DNA from: Alopecurus myosuroides | Taxonomy: Eukaryota > Streptophyta > Magnoliopsida > Poales > Poaceae | NCBI GenBank assembly: GCA_028641055.1 | Contig: CM054061.1 | Coordinates: 116,258,019 to 116,322,018, forward strand | Length of the DNA: 64,000 nucleotides | Direction: 5' to 3' | Part shown: positions 1-12,881 of the stretch, piece after piece | How the letters are laid out: the number at the start of each line of letters is the position of its first letter | Numbering within the stretch: the stretch's first letter is position 1 | The notes under the pieces: model-generated | What the model was told of the DNA's origin: nothing | The model's database searches: none | The model's input: only the letters and a program-made list of their open reading frames with translations | Position numbers and translations under genes: made by a program

Positions 1-1068
1 AATCATAAGTTCCATAAGGACAAGTAAAGGTTGTTTTCTCTTAATCTTTTTCCCTAACAACAATTTCGGAAAGCCCAGAATAACCATTAAGAAAGCAAAA
101 ATGAGTTTTCTTAGACAACCCCTCTAGCATTTGATCAATAAAGGATAATAATATTTCTTAGTGACTTTATTAACCTTTCTAAAATCAATGCACATTCTAT
201 ACCCAACTACTACTCTTTGTGGAATAAGCTCATTATTGTCATTAGGCACAACAGTCATTCCTCCCTTCTTAGGGACACAATGCATAGGGATCACCCATCT
301 ACTATAGGCAATAGGAAATATATTAGCAGCATCAAGGATTTCTAATACCTCATTTCTTAGCACTTCTTTCATCTTAGGAATTAGACGACATTGATGTTCA
401 ACAATTGGCTTTACATCGGGTTCAATATTAATAGCATCCTGACATATAGTAGGAGAAATCCCCTTCAAATCATCAAGAGTGTATCCAATAGCTCCACGGT
501 GTTTCTTCAGTATTCCCAATAATCTTTCTTCTTCTTCACCTGAAAGTTTAGAACTAATAATAACATGATATATTTTCTTATCATCAATATAAGCATATTT
601 AAGATAGTCAGGCAAAGTTTTTAGATAAAAAACATGATCCTCCTTCGGTGGTAATGTGGTAGCCAAGTCTTCCACAGGTAAATTATGTTTCAGTATCACC
701 GGTTGACGAAGAAGAATATCGTCAATCTCATTTCTCTCTTCCATAAAGACCTCACTTTCATGGTCCTCCATATATTGCTGCAAAGTGCATTGTTAGGAGC
801 AAGAGCAATAGAAGCAAGTTTTTCAACTTTAAAATTCTCATCGGGCAATTTAGATTCATAAGGTGCTCTAGGAAATTTAGAGAAATTGAAGTTATAAGAT
901 TTTTCGTCGAATTTAGTCAATATCTTCTCTCTCTCTCTGACAATATATAATAGCACCACAGGTGTTAGACAAAGGTCTACCAAAAATAATAGGACAAGTT
1001 TTACTAGCAACCTTACCAAGTACTAAAAAATCAGTGGGATATTTAGTTTTACCACATACAACTTCCAC
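1..1068 (-). pseudogene. pol: Gypsy pol fragment: end of protease and N-terminal reverse transcriptase (outer element)
   Basis: Continuation of the outer element's polyprotein after the nested insertion. Protease C-terminal sequence (CPIIFGRP motif, about 960-1060) is followed by the linker and the beginning of the RT domain. The longest open stretch is 124-783 ([16 protein letters not shown] motif near its end). It aligns throughout with the corresponding part of the inner copy at about 7440-8510. Frame breaks at about 790-960 and near 120, plus substitutions at conserved positions, show that it is dead. The catalytic YxDD part of RT lies beyond the left edge. Confidence is high because the second copy in the window gives a direct comparison. 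Confidence 0.85.
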
Positions 1069-1073
1069 ATCCC

Positions 1074-2602
1074 CGATGACCCACAAGTATAGGTGGTGTA
1101 TTGTAGTACTTTCGATAAATAAGAGTGTCGAACCCAACGAGGAGCAGAAGGTGTTGACAAGCGGTTTCGATGAAGGAGTAACTGTAAATACTGGAAAATA
1201 GATTTGTAGGGGGTAAATACTTTCTTCAGCAAATAAAGTGCTGATAAATAAAGTGCGAGTAAATAAAATGCAGTAATAATAATTGAAGCAAGTGTCCCAA
1301 TACTTTCTCAGCAAAGGACAAGCCGGTGAGTTAACTTATTATTAACAAACGTTCTCGAGGACACACGGGAGGTTTCTGTCAAGTGCTTTTGTTCCATGCA
1401 GCTGAATAATTTTGGTGTTTTGATAAGTGTTGTGTGGGTGAACCTATGCTAATGTACCGTCCCATCCAAGACTAATACATACTTGTGATTATAACCCTTG
1501 CAAGCATCTGCAACTACAAGAAAGTAATTAAGAAATACACCTAACCACAGCTTTAAACTCCGGGATCCTACGCTCCCTCGTGTAATGGTTTCCTAAAGGG
1601 GGTTTAGGTTTCTGTCACTCCGGCAACCCCACAACTAGTAGACAAATACACGATGCATTCCCCTAGGCCCATAAATGGTGAAGTATCATTTATTCGACGT
1701 TCACATGACACCACTAGGAGAATAACACCACAACTTAAATATCAAACATTAATTATTATTCAACATTACTTCACTACTAACAACTTGACTTCTCCAATGT
1801 CCTGAAGAACAACACGAACTACTCACAACACATCATATGGATCATGATCATAGGTGATATAATGGATGCTAACAATATGGTCATAAAGTGCAAACACCGA
1901 TAAATCTCACAAGCATCAACTACTAACAAGTAATCCACACCGGGAGAGAGATCTAATGCAAAACAACGATAGAGGCCCCTAATTGTTACAACAGGATGAA
2001 GGTGGATGATGAGGGTGATGGTGCTGGTGGTGATGATGATGATGATAACGATCTTGATGATGCCCGGAGTGATGACGGTGACGATGCCGGTGATTTCCCC
2101 TCTCTGGAGAGGAAATTCCCCGGTAGATTTCTCCCTGCCAGAGAGCTTTTCTCTCTCTGGTGTTTTCCGCCCCGATGCGACGGAGGAATAATTCTTCGGG
2201 TATGGAATGATGCTTAGGGTTCCCTGGGGGTCAAGCACGCCAAAGATGACCCCTAGAGGTGGGCCAGGGTGGCCATACCCCTAGGTGGCGCGACTAGGGG
2301 GAGGGCGCGCCAGCCCTAGGTGTGGGCCCCTGGTGGCCCCCCTATGGCTCCCCTTCTGGCTGTGTTCTTCCTCTGTACTTTTAGGAACCCCCGGATGTCC
2401 ACCTTCTTCTTCTGATCTTCTGAAATATGGTATCTCGACGGTGCTTTTTCTATCAGATTTCTGGTCCCGGTGTTTATTCTCCCAAAATTATAAAACATGC
2501 AAAATAAGATGAAATAACATAAGAGATGCATCATAACATGAAATATATCGATGAATAACAGAAAATTATGATATAAAATAGTGATACAAAATGGACGTAT
2601 CA
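1074..2602 (-). repeat. 3' LTR of inner Athila-like element
   Basis: This 1.53 kb repeat matches 9938-11447 along its whole length and 12882-14016 over the retained part. Its inner edge abuts the PPT at 2603-2618. Its outer edge at 1074 has C where the sister LTR has T, so the canonical terminal dinucleotide is mutated. A small local duplication of an AAATAAAGTGC-type segment near 1220-1270 is not shared with the 5' LTR. A GC-rich region (about 2090-2350) lies in the middle. ORFs here are not coding. Confidence 0.9.
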
Positions 2603-2618
2603 ACTCCCCCCAAGCTTA
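2603..2618 (-). other. Polypurine tract
   Basis: On the minus strand a purine-rich CTAAGCTTGGGGGAGT stretch directly precedes the TG start of the 3' LTR. This is the expected site for plus-strand DNA priming during reverse transcription. A closely similar CAAGCTTGGGGGAAG occurs again at about 4203-4217 inside the 3' non-coding region. Confidence 0.75.
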
Positions 2619-5118
2619 GACCTCGCTTTTCCCCAAGCGAAACTGAACTCAGAAAACATGACCACAGGTTTATGGAGTGAAGAGTCGATAAATAAAATAC
2701 AGACAAGAAGCATCACATCTATCTATGCACCAATCATTATAGACATCAACTTCCTATCATATAACCCAACTTGAAACGAGTAATGGGAGTCACAGTCAAA
2801 GATGCAAAAGAGAGAATCAAAATTAGTAATGGCAAACTTCATTCTTGGTCAGAGAACATTTAATGATATCCTGCTTATCTTAGGTGAAGTCTTTATAACA
2901 AGGCTCAACTTGTAGAGCTTAACATGTTTAGTTATAGCAATTCTTTTACAGTGATTCATAGCTTTTCAAAGTAATATTCATTCATATAATAAAGCATGTG
3001 CTGAACAAAGAAGGATAGAAAACATAATTGAAATAAATAAACATATACATGATGAGATCACAACAACTCAAATGCTTGCTGGAGACAGAGAGAAATGGGT
3101 TTACTGACTCAACATGAAAGTAAAAGAAAGGCCCTTTGCAGAGGGAAGCATGGATCACTCATGTGCTAGAGCTTTTTATTTTATTAAACAGAGGTACTGA
3201 AAACATTTTTAAGAGAGGTGTATGCTTATGTCAACGGATGGTAAACAGACAATACAGTACGTCACAAGCCAACTAGACTTCATAAGAGCGGCTCCCATAT
3301 GAGGGACGCAACTGGTGTAGAAGGTCATCCCTCATTCTCTTTTGTTTACACGATTATGCTTTGACTGATAAATCAGGGGGGAAATAGTGAAGAGAATTTG
3401 TGTATTAGTTTTGGGGCTGGGCACCCTGCTGCCAGCTCTTCTAGCATTCGGATAAGCAGATGAAGCCACTAGTCCAGGTGTTTGAAGTCCAATCAACAAG
3501 TGAGATAAAGATTCTCTATTTACGTCCTCATGAGCTAAAACAGGGGCACAAAACAGGAATAATTTTGAAGGTTTTAAAGGTAGCAGATGAGCAATTTACT
3601 TGGAGTGGCAGTTAAATACCATATGTAGGTAGGTATGGTGTACACAATGGCAAGGTTTTGGGGCTCAAGGTTTTGGATGCACGAGAAGCATTCCCTCTCA
3701 GTACAGGGTTTTTGGCTAGCAAGGTTGGGTAGCAAGCATAAGAGCTGAGGAAAACAAACAAATATACATATGATGAAACCAATCATGCAATCTTCATTGA
3801 AAGCCCAAACAATCTTAACTTGTGAATACTAAGTTTACGAGCTAATAGGAAAACTCCTCTTTCTTATACTAGCATCTCAAATTATTATTTCTGCTGACCC
3901 AGGCTAAGTTTGCCGAAACCAACTAGATTAACTTGATGATCTCTAGAGTGATACCAAATACTAATAACAAGTTCGACCATATGACAGAAACTGAAAGCTA
4001 AAATAATGTGTGCAGAAAGTAAATGATGAAACTTCTCATTAATATTTCAAGCCGACAACTCACACCAACGGATACAACGAGAAGCAACTAGGGAGAGACA
4101 CTTCCATACTACAAACCATCCTGTATGATAACCTCTCTACTCATGATATGACTCTACTGAAAAAGTAAAAGATGAAAGATAGTGATGTGATACCGCGACA
4201 CTTCCCCCAAGCTTGGAACAAGCCGAGGGGATGCCAAACCAAATGACGAATCAATTCTTCGGTGGTGGTGGTGAATCCTTCTCGATGAGCTTATCAATTG
4301 ACTTCTTCAGATCTTCAACCGCGAACATAAGAATACACATCACCTCCGTATTGCGATCAGTACAGTTTGCATGCCTGTCGGACTGTGAATCCCAGCCACC
4401 AAGATTCCCCCCACTCTACCTTAGGTGGAGAGCTCTCTCTATCTGCACGGTTAGAATAGTCCATATCCCAACAAGAAGGCAACCTTGACTCGGGTACCCT
4501 CATATATTGATATTCATGAATTAAAGTATGGAAAGGTCTCTTAATACTCGAAAGTGGAGTATCCGGGAATAAAAGGTGACGTCGGGCCAACCATCCAGTG
4601 TTAATCCTCCTTGTGGGCTTGGAAGATTTTGCAACCACTCCAATGCTTGCGATGGTGGCGCGTGGACGCACTCGTGAGTTCTCTTCTAGATCTCCTTCAG
4701 CTCCGCTCTCGATCTCCTCCTCCTGCTCCAGGTCTTGGACATCATATTCCTTCGGTCCCTTCCCTTGTTGTCGTTGGCGGAGACCATGATGCTTCTAAAA
4801 CTGAAAACAGATCCTGGCAGAAACAGCTTGAAACAGAAATACGACGAGAAAACGATATACGGACCTCAGGGGGATCCGGGGGATTATATAGCAAAAAGTT
4901 TCATAACGAAAAGAAAGTCCAGTTTGAAAACGAGTCGGAGAGGGGCTCCGGGGCGCCCACACCATGGGCTGGCGCAGCCAGGGGTGGGCCCGCGCCACCC
5001 TATGGTGTGGAGCCTCCGGGCTCCGTCTCCCTCTCGGTTCCGGATCATAATTTTTCATATTTTCCAAAAGCAGTAAAAATATAAGTTGAAAGATGTTTCG
5101 CGAACGTTTTCTTACCAA
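2619..5118 (-). other. Long 3' non-coding region between pol and 3' LTR
   Basis: About 2.5 kb without a credible ORF. Athila elements often carry an env-like gene here, but I see only short fragments in both directions and no signal peptide or transmembrane pattern I would trust. A second PPT-like motif sits at about 4203-4217. The stretch 4950-5040 is GC-rich and resembles the GC-rich block of the LTRs in style, not as an exact copy. Either an env-like gene has decayed or this lineage never had one. Confidence 0.6.
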
Positions 5119-5123
5119 AACTG

Positions 5124-5717
5124 TTACCTATTCAAAACTAACTTTGCAGTTTCTGAAATATGCTTCCTTATAAACTCCTCCGGGATCATGGCTTGAATAC
5201 AATCAACATTTTCATTATAAGGATCTCCAGAAATATAATGCTTGAGTCTTTGGCCATTCACCACTTGTGAAGAGTTGTCTTCAAGGGAAACAATTTTAAT
5301 TGCCCCCGGACGATATACCTCTTCAATAGCAAAAGGTCCTTCCCATCTCGAGAGTAATTTTCCTGCAAAAAATCTGAGACGAGACCTATACAATAGCACT
5401 TTCTCACCAACATGAAATTCTCTTTAAATAATTTTCTTATCATGCCATCTTTAACTTTCTCTTTAAAAAGCTTAGCATTTTCATATGCTTCACTCCTCCA
5501 TTCATCTAAAGAACTTAAGTCAAGCAACCTTTTCTCCCCAGCTAGTTTAAAATCTCTATTTAGGTCTTTCACTGCCCAATATGCTTTGTCTTCTAATTCT
5601 AAAGGCAAGTGACAAGCTTTTCCATAAACCATTTTATAAGGAGACATTCCCATGGGATTTTTATAAGCAGTTCTATAAGCCCACAGAGCATCTTTTAATT
5701 TCTTAGCCCAATTTTTC
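5124..5717 (-). pseudogene. pol: Integrase C-terminal region of Gypsy pol, frameshifted
   Basis: Downstream continuation of the large pol ORF in shifted frames. The stretch 5653-5258 carries the MGMSPYKMVYGKACHLP motif typical of the end of Gypsy integrases. The reading frame then returns to that of the main ORF at 5399-5124 (RFFAGKLLSRWEGPF and VNGQRLKHY motifs). A small deletion near 5720 causes the first shift and another lesion near 5400 the second. No chromodomain is visible. These two breaks are the clearest disabling lesions in an otherwise well-preserved pol. Confidence 0.8.
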
Positions 5718-8690
5718 CTAGATTTGTAAGATATATTTGATTTCTCTATTTGATAATTCTACTTGCCCACTAGTTTGAGGATGATAGGGTGAGGAAATTC
5801 TATGATTAACATCATATTTAGCAAGGGTTTTTCTAAAACCACCATGAATAAAATGAGAACCCCCATCAGTCATAAGATATCTAGGTACACCAAACCTAGG
5901 GAAAATAATGTCCTTAAGCATTTTTAATGAGGTTTCACCATCAGCACTTTTAGTAGGTATAGCCTCTACCCATTTAGTAACATAATCAACAACAACAAGA
6001 ATATGTGTGTAGCCTTGTGAAGGAGGGAAAGGTCCCATAAAGTCAAAACCCCAACAATCAAACAGTTCAATAACAAGAGAATAATTCATAGGCATTTCAT
6101 TACGTCTAGAAATATTTCCAACCCTTTGACATTGCTCACAAGATAAAACAAATTTTCTAGCATCTTTAAAGAGAGTAGGCCAATAAAAACCTGATTGTAG
6201 AACCTTATGTGCAGTTCTATCTCCAGCGTGATGTCCTCCATAAGCACTACTATGACATTTTCTCAATATCTCTCGTTGTTCATTTTCAGGAACACATCTT
6301 CGCATAATACCATCAACACCTTCTTTATATAAGTGTGGGTCATCCCAAAAATAATGCCTCAAATCATAGACGAATTTTCTTCTTTGCTGGGCTGTAAAGG
6401 TAGGAGGCAAATACTTGGAAACAATAAAGTTAGCATAATCAACATACCATGGACTCACTTGAGAGCTCACTTTTATTGCAGCTAACTGTTCATTAGGAAA
6501 ACTATCATTAACAGGAGGAGGGTCATGAGGGATATTTTCTAATCTAGAAAAATTATCAGCAACAGGATTCTCGGCACCCTTCCTATCCACAATATGTAAA
6601 TCAAATTCTTGTAAAAGAAGCACCCATCTAATAAGCCTAGGCTTAGCATCTTTATTTTCCATTAGGTACTTAATAGCAGCATGATCAGTATGAATAGTAA
6701 CTTTAGAATCAACAATATACTGCCTAAATTTATCACAAGCAAAAACTACAGCTAGGAATTCTTTTTCAGTGGTAGCATAATTATTTTGAGCAGCATCAAG
6801 AGTTTTACTAGCATAATGAATAACATTTAACTTCTTATCTATCCGCTGTCCAAGAACAGCACCTACAGCATAATCACTAGCATCACACATAATTTCAAAC
6901 GGTAAATTCCAATCAGGTGGTTGAACAATAGGGGCAGATATTAAAGCCTTGTTTAAAACTTCAAAAGCTTCTCTACAATCTTCATCAAAAACAAAAGGTA
7001 CATCCTTTTGAAGAAGATTAGTAAGAGGCTTTGATATTTTAGATAAATCTTTAATAAACCTTCTATAGAAACGAGCATGACCAAGAATACTACGAATACC
7101 TTTAACATCCCTGGGACAGGGCATTTTCTCAATAGCTTCAACTTTAGCTCTATCAACTTCAATGCCTCTTTCAGATATTTTATGTCCAAGACCAATTCCT
7201 TCATTAGCCATAAAATGGCATTTCTCCCAGTTAAGAACAAGATTAGTCTCTTCACATCTCTGTAAAACTTTATCAAGATTCTGCAAACAATTATCAAAAG
7301 AAGTTCCATAGACGGAGAAATCATCCATGAAAACTTCCACAATGTCTTCACAAAAACCATGAAAGATAGCAGACATGCATCTTTGAAAAGTAGCTGGAGC
7401 ATTACATAAACCAAAAGGCATGCGTCTATAAGCATAGGTTCCATAAGGACAAGTGAAGGTTGTTTTCTCTTGATCAAGGTTTTTAACAGCAATTTGAGAA
7501 AACCCAGAATAACCATCAAGAAAGAAGAAATGAGTTTTCTTAGACAACCTTTCTAACATTTGATCAATAAAAGGTAAAGGATAATGATCTTTCTTAGTGA
7601 CTTTGTTAACCTTCCTAAAATCAATGCACATCCTATACCCAACTACTACTCTTTGAGGAATAAGTGCATTATTTTCATTTGGCACAACAGTCGTCCCTCC
7701 TTTCTTAGGGACACAATGCACATGACTAACCCATCTACTATTAGCAATAGGATAAATAATGCCAGCATCAAGGAGTTTCAATACCTCATTTCTTACCACA
7801 TCCTTCTTTTTAGGATTTAAACGACGTTGATGTTCAACAACTTGCTTTGCATCAGGTTCAATATTAATAGCATGCTGACATATAGCAGGAGAAATCCCCT
7901 TCAGATCATCAAGAGTATAACCAATAGCACCTCTATGTTTCTTCAATATCCCCAATAATCTCTCCTCTTCTTTATCAGAAAGTTGAGAGCTAATAATAAA
8001 AGGATATAATTTGTTATCATCAATATGAGCATATTTAAGATTATCAGGCAAAGGCTGTAAATCAAAAACAGGATCTTCCTTGGGTGGTAATGTTGTACCC
8101 AAGTCTTCCACAGGTAAATTATGTTTCAGCATTGCTAGCTGATGTAGGAAAATCTCATCAATTTCATTCCTTTCTTCCATAAAGACATCACTTTCGTGGT
8201 CTTCCATGTATTGCTGCAAAGGATTGTTAGGAGCAAGAGCAATAGCAGCCAACTGTTCAACTCTATAATTTTCATTAGGTAATTCAGCTTCATAGGGTGC
8301 TTTAGCAAATTTGGAGAAATTAAATTCATAAGATTCTCCATCATACTTTGTAAGGATTTTCTCCTTTTTACAATCTATAACAACACCACAAGTATTTAAG
8401 AAAGGTCTACCAAATATGATAGGACAAGTATCACTAGCAGAAGTGCCTAGTACTAGAAAATCAGCATGATATTTAGTTTTACCACATAAGACCTCCACAT
8501 CTCTAACAATACCAATTGGAGAAATAGTTTCCCTATTAGCAAGTTGAATGATCACATCAATGTCGTCAAGTTCACAAGAACCAATTTCATGCATGATTTC
8601 TTTATAAAGCTCATAAGGAATAACACTAGAACTAGCACCAATATCACATAAACCATAATAGCAATGATCACCTATCCTAATAGATAGCAC
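5718..8690 (-). CDS. pol: Gypsy polyprotein: protease, reverse transcriptase, RNase H, integrase
   Basis: A 990-residue open frame of the inner Athila-like element. In order it shows a retropepsin (DIGASSS, about residue 16-22), reverse transcriptase ([24 protein letters not shown]; catalytic FMDD near residue 455), RNase H ([13 protein letters not shown] near 610; [11 protein letters not shown]), and integrase. The integrase zinc-binding HHCC segment lies near residue 810 and its core has [15 protein letters not shown] and the [11 protein letters not shown] glutamate region near 980. All catalytic residues I can check are present. The ORF has no natural start: the first Met lies in the protease, and the true product would begin in the upstream gag frame. 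It stops at a frameshift near 5718, so the C-terminal tail is lost. It would process gag, copy the RNA and integrate the cDNA. Confidence 0.92.
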   Translation of the reverse strand: MLSIRIGDHCYYGLCDIGASSSVIPYELYKEIMHEIGSCELDDIDVIIQLANRETISPIGIVRDVEVLCGKTKYHADFLVLGTSASDTCPIIFGRPFLNTCGVVIDCKKEKILTKYDGESYEFNFSKFAKAPYEAELPNENYRVEQLAAIALAPNNPLQQYMEDHESDVFMEERNEIDEIFLHQLAMLKHNLPVEDLGTTLPPKEDPVFDLQPLPDNLKYAHIDDNKLYPFIISSQLSDKEEERLLGILKKHRGAIGYTLDDLKGISPAICQHAINIEPDAKQVVEHQRRLNPKKKDVVRNEVLKLLDAGIIYPIANSRWVSHVHCVPKKGGTTVVPNENNALIPQRVVVGYRMCIDFRKVNKVTKKDHYPLPFIDQMLERLSKKTHFFFLDGYSGFSQIAVKNLDQEKTTFTCPYGTYAYRRMPFGLCNAPATFQRCMSAIFHGFCEDIVEVFMDDFSVYGTSFDNCLQNLDKVLQRCEETNLVLNWEKCHFMANEGIGLGHKISERGIEVDRAKVEAIEKMPCPRDVKGIRSILGHARFYRRFIKDLSKISKPLTNLLQKDVPFVFDEDCREAFEVLNKALISAPIVQPPDWNLPFEIMCDASDYAVGAVLGQRIDKKLNVIHYASKTLDAAQNNYATTEKEFLAVVFACDKFRQYIVDSKVTIHTDHAAIKYLMENKDAKPRLIRWVLLLQEFDLHIVDRKGAENPVADNFSRLENIPHDPPPVNDSFPNEQLAAIKVSSQVSPWYVDYANFIVSKYLPPTFTAQQRRKFVYDLRHYFWDDPHLYKEGVDGIMRRCVPENEQREILRKCHSSAYGGHHAGDRTAHKVLQSGFYWPTLFKDARKFVLSCEQCQRVGNISRRNEMPMNYSLVIELFDCWGFDFMGPFPPSQGYTHILVVVDYVTKWVEAIPTKSADGETSLKMLKDIIFPRFGVPRYLMTDGGSHFIHGGFRKTLAKYDVNHRISSPYHPQTSGQVELSNREIKYILQI

Positions 8691-9770
8691 AAGAACACTA
8701 GGTTTCCTAGATTTACTAGGATGAGAGACAATATTAGAAGCATCTTCACAAAATATAATGTGTCCCTCTTCTACATTTTCAGAAACAGGTCCTTTACTAT
8801 AGCTACTGTAGGTTCTACAGTTATTTGTTCCTCAGGTTCTACAAGTTTCTTTGCACTTTTATAAATCACACTAGCTAACATAGAGTGTTCTTTTACCTTA
8901 GCAGGGAAAGGCATTTTCTCAATATAAGGTCCAGGCGCAATAGAATCAACAGTATGAATTTCTATATCTCTAGCAGGAGCACAATTAATAGTATCTTCAT
9001 AAGGTGCATGGTACTTATCCCATTCATTTTTAGGAATATCAATGTAAGAAGCAAAATCCTTATATAAGTTTGCAGCAACTTGAGAATCAAGACCATAATA
9101 ACACTAACATTATTAAAATCCTCGGATGACATAAAAGTTTTAATGCATTCATAGTCATAATTTATACATTGCTTTCTACCTTTATCATTCTCCCATGCTC
9201 AGTGTTTTCTTGAATACGGTCAAGAAGATCCATTTAGCTTCATCCTTCATACGTGTAAATGATCCAGAACAAGAAGCATCCAATAAATCCTTATCATGAG
9301 GAGGAAGCCTTGCATAGAAATTATTAATAACAATATTAGTGGGGAGCTCATGAATGGGGCATTTGAGCATTAGTAACTTCAATCTCCCCCATGCTTGGTC
9401 AATACTCTCTCCGTCATGAGGCCAAAAATTATATATATAATTCCGATCTCTATGGATTTCACTTGGAGGATAGAATTTAGAATAAAAGAGAGGTACAATT
9501 TCCTCCCATTCAATAGTTTGGCTATTTTTCAGCAGTTTGAACCATTTAGAGGCTCAGCCTGTCAATGATACAGAGAATAATTTCCTCTTCACTTGGCTCA
9601 TCGTAATACCTGCACACTTGAACAACTCGCATAATCCATGTAAAAAGAGCAAATGATCACCAGGATGGACATTTCCATCACCCGAATAGCAGTTATCCAT
9701 AACATGTTTAACAATCTTTATAGGTATTTTATAAGGATCCAAATCATTAGGCGGTGGGTCACTTACTACC
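8691..9770 (-). pseudogene. gag: Gypsy gag remnant (inner Athila-like element)
   Basis: The region between PBS and pol encodes broken gag. The segment 9742-9554 carries the NVHPGDHLLFLHGLCELF region, and 9382-9185 the NNFYARLPPHDKDLLDASC region. Both align with better preserved pieces of the outer copy at 12665-12324 and 12327-12001. Several frameshifts and stops separate them, and the 9180-8691 part is open only in short pieces. Gag forms the virus-like particle; this copy could not make it without help from another element. Confidence 0.8.
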
Positions 9771-9909
9771 CTAGCAGTGGCAGCAGTGCCCGCAAATAGG
9801 ACTCAAGAGGAGTTCCAAACATAGCGTAATAAAGCAGTAAACAGTAATAAAAACATCACTTACAGCAGAAGCTTCCTTTATCAATTCCACTTCCCAATAG
9901 CGCTTCATT

Positions 9910-9926
9910 CCCCGGCAACGGCGCCA
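9910..9926 (-). other. Primer binding site (tRNA-Asp type), inner element
   Basis: On the minus strand TGGCGCCGTTGCCGGGG lies 11 bases inside the 5' LTR end. It is complementary to the 3' end of plant tRNA-Asp as I remember it, the primer reported for Athila-type elements. An identical site occurs in the outer copy at 12854-12870. Confidence 0.8.
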
Positions 9927-9937
9927 GAAAATAGTCT

Positions 9938-11447
9938 TGATGACCCACAAGTATAGGGGGTGTATCGTAGTACTTTCGATAAATAAGAGTGTCGAACCCA
10001 ACAAGGAGCAGAAGGTGTTGACAAGCGGTTTCGATGAAGGAATAACTGTAAATACTGGAAAATAGATTTGTAGGGTTTTTTGATATTGCAGATAAATAAA
10101 GTGCGAGTAGATAAAATGCACTAATAATAATTGCAGCAAGTGGCCCAATCCTTTCTTCAGCAAAGGACAAGCCGGTGAGTTTACTTATGATTAACAAACG
10201 TTCTCGAGGACACACGAGAGGTTTCTGTCAAGTGCTTTTGTTCCATGCAGCTGAATAATTTTGGTGTTTTGATAAGTGTTGTGTGGGTGAACCTATGCTA
10301 ATGTACCGTCCCATCCAAGACTAATACATACTTGTGATTATACCCCTTGCAAGCATCCGCAACTACAAGAAAGTAATTAAGAAATAAATCTAACCACAAC
10401 TTTAAACTCCGGGATCCTACACTCCCTCGTGTAATGTTTTCCTAGGGTTTAGGTTTCTGTCACTCCGGCAACCCCACAATTAGTAGCCAAATACACGATG
10501 TATTCCCCTAGGCCCATAAATGGTGAAGTATCATGTAGTCGACGTTCACATGACACCACTAGGAGAATAACACCACAACTTAAATATCAAACATTAATTA
10601 TTATTCAACATTACTTCACTACTAACAACTTGACTTCTCCAATGTCCTCAAGAACAACACGAACTACTCACAACACATCATATGGATCATGATCAGAGGT
10701 GATATAATGGATGATAACAATCTGGTCATAAAGTGCAAACACCGATAAATCTCACAAGCATCAACTACTAACAAGTAATCCACACCGGGAGAGAGATCTA
10801 ATGCAAAACAACGATAGAGGCCCCTAATTGTTACAGCGGGATGAAGGTGGATGATGAGGGTGATGGTGCTGGTGGGGATTATGATGATTATGACGATCTT
10901 GATGATGCCCGGAGTGATGACGGTGACGATGGCGGTGATTTCCCCTCTCCGGAGAGGAATTTCCCCGACAGATTTCTCCCTGCCAGAGAGCTTTTCTCTC
11001 TCTGGTGTTTTCCGTCCTGAGGCGGCGGCGGAATAATTCTTCGGGGATGGAATGAGGCTTAGGGTTCCCTGGGGGTCAAGCACGCCAAAGATGACCCCAG
11101 AGGTGGGCCAGGGTGGCCACACCCCTAGGTGGCGCGGCCGGGAGGAGGGCGCGCCAGCCCTAGGTGTGGCCCCCTGGTGGCCCCCCTCTAGCTCCCCTTC
11201 TGACTGTGTTCTTCCTCTAGACTTTTAGGAACCCCCGGATGTCCACCTTCTTCTTCTGATCTTCTGAAATATGGTATCTCGACAGTGCTTTTTTCAATCA
11301 GATTTCTGGTACCAGTGTTTATTCTCCCAAAATTATAAAACATGCAGAATAAGATGAAATAACATAAGATATGCATCATAACATGAAATATATCGGTGAA
11401 TAACAGAAAATTATGATATAAAATAGTGATGCAAAATGGACGTATCA
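9938..11447 (-). repeat. 5' LTR of inner Athila-like element
   Basis: A 1.51 kb LTR with intact termini: TGATGACCC at the left and GACGTATCA at the right on the plus strand, giving TG...CA on the minus strand. It is followed on the right by TSD copy ATCCC (11448-11452). It matches 1074-2602 with scattered substitutions and small indels, so the insertion is not very recent. Confidence 0.92.
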
Positions 11448-11452
11448 ATCCC

Positions 11453-12710
11453 TAACAATACCAATGGGAAAGACAGTTTCTCTCTTAGCAAGATGAATGA
11501 CCACATCAATATCCTCAAGCTCACAAGAACCAATTTCACGCATAATGTATTTATAAAGATCATAAGGAATAGCACTAGAACTTGCACCAATGTCACATAA
11601 ACCATTATAGCAATGATCACCAATCTTAACAGAAAGCACATGAACACTAGTTTTCTTAGGTCTATGAGGATGGGAAACAATATTAGAAGCATCCTCGGAG
11701 AAGACAACGTGTTCATCCTCTACATTTCCACAAATAAGATCTTTCACTATTGTTACTGCAGGTTCAACAGTTATTTGTTCACCAGGTTCAATAGATTTCT
11801 TAATGATCTTATTAACCACACTAGATACAATAGATTCTTCTTTCACTTTAGCACGGAAAGGCATTTTTTCAATATAAGGCTCTGGAACAGCAGAACTAAC
11901 AGCATGCACGTCTATATTACTAGCACGAACAATATCTTTATAAGGTGCATGATATTTGTGATAATCCTTTTTAGGAATATCAAGATAGGATGCAAAATAT
12001 TTAAGACAGGTTTGCAAAGATTTGAGAATCAAGACCACAAACACCACTAACATTATAGAGATCAATCGTTCCCATAAAATATGTAATGCATTCATAATCA
12101 TAATGTATACCTGACTTTCTACCTTTGTCATTCTCCCATCCTTCAGTGTTTTGTTGAACACGGTCAAGAAGATCCCATTTAGCTTCCTCCTTCATACGTG
12201 TGAATGATCCAGAACAAGAAGCATCCAATAAATCCTTATCATGAAGAGAAAGCCTTGCATAAAAATTATTGATAACAATATTACTCGAGAGCTCATGAGC
12301 GGGACATTTGAGCATTAATAGCTTCATTCTCCCCCAATCTGGGCAATACTCTCTCCATCATGAGGCCAGAAAATATATATTTGATTCTGCTCTTTATGAA
12401 TCTCACTAGTAGGATAGAATTTAGAATAAAAGAGAGGAAAAATTTCCTCCCATCCAATAGATTCACTATTCTTCAATAAGTTGAACCATTCAGCGGCTCT
12501 TCCTTTCAGAGATAAAGAGAATAATTCCCTTTTAACTTGATCCATTGTAATACCTGCACACATGAATAACTCGCATAATTCATGTATAAAGATCAAATGA
12601 TCACCGGGATGGACAGTTCCATCTCCATAATAGCAGTTATCCACAACACGTCCAGCAATTTTCATAGGTATTTTATAAGGATCTAATTCAGAAATAACGG
12701 GTCACCTACT
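11453..12710 (-). pseudogene. gag: Gag and start of protease (outer Athila-like element)
   Basis: Gag is read in three overlapping frames: 12665-12324 (TVHPGDHLIFIHELCELF and AAEWFNLL motifs of a retrotransposon gag domain), 12327-12001 (NNFYARLSLHDKDLL) and 12167-11453. The last ends in the protease with the DIGASSSAIP active-site motif. The frame shifts near 12325 and returns near 12130. The protease frame stops being continuous at 11452, where the inner element is inserted, and resumes at 1068. This copy has the better gag of the two while the inner copy has the better pol. Confidence 0.82.
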
Positions 12711-12853
12711 ACCCTAGCAGTGGTAGTAGTAGTACCCCTAAACAGAGAACCAAAGTTGTTCTCCATAATGAAATAAAATAGCAGACAGGAATAAAAACAA
12801 CACTCACAGTAAAAGTTTCTATTACCAATTCCACTTACCAATAACACTTCACT

Positions 12854-12870
12854 CCCCGGCAACGGCGCCA
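12854..12870 (-). other. Primer binding site (tRNA-Asp type), outer element
   Basis: The same 17-base site as at 9910-9926, at the same distance (11 bases) from its LTR. It confirms that both copies belong to one lineage. Confidence 0.8.
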
Positions 12871-12881
12871 GAAAATAGTCT

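Larger units (their letters stand above)
1074..11447 (-). mobile_element. Complete Athila-like Gypsy retrotransposon nested in a relative
   Basis: Full-length minus-strand element of about 10.4 kb. It has a 5' LTR (11447-9938), tRNA-Asp type PBS (9926-9910), gag remnants, a long pol ORF (8690-5718), a long 3' non-coding region (5118-2619), a PPT (2618-2603) and a 3' LTR (2602-1074). The 5 bp TSD ATCCC lies at 1069-1073 and 11448-11452, with the host protease reading frame interrupted exactly between them. On this strand the LTRs begin TGATACGTCC and end with a TCATCA-type terminus. The very last base of the 3' LTR is changed, so that end reads TCATCG. The termini resemble Triticeae Sabrina/WHAM elements; lineage is well supported, family name less so. 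Confidence 0.9.

Noticed and set aside
913..1314. 133-codon minus-strand ORF crossing the LTR/protease junction
   Set aside because: A chimera of LTR sequence and interrupted protease; not a gene.
4357..5118. Overlapping ORFs on both strands in the Athila-like 3' region, possible env
   Set aside because: GC-rich composition gives open frames on both strands; no signal peptide, transmembrane segment or env-like motif.
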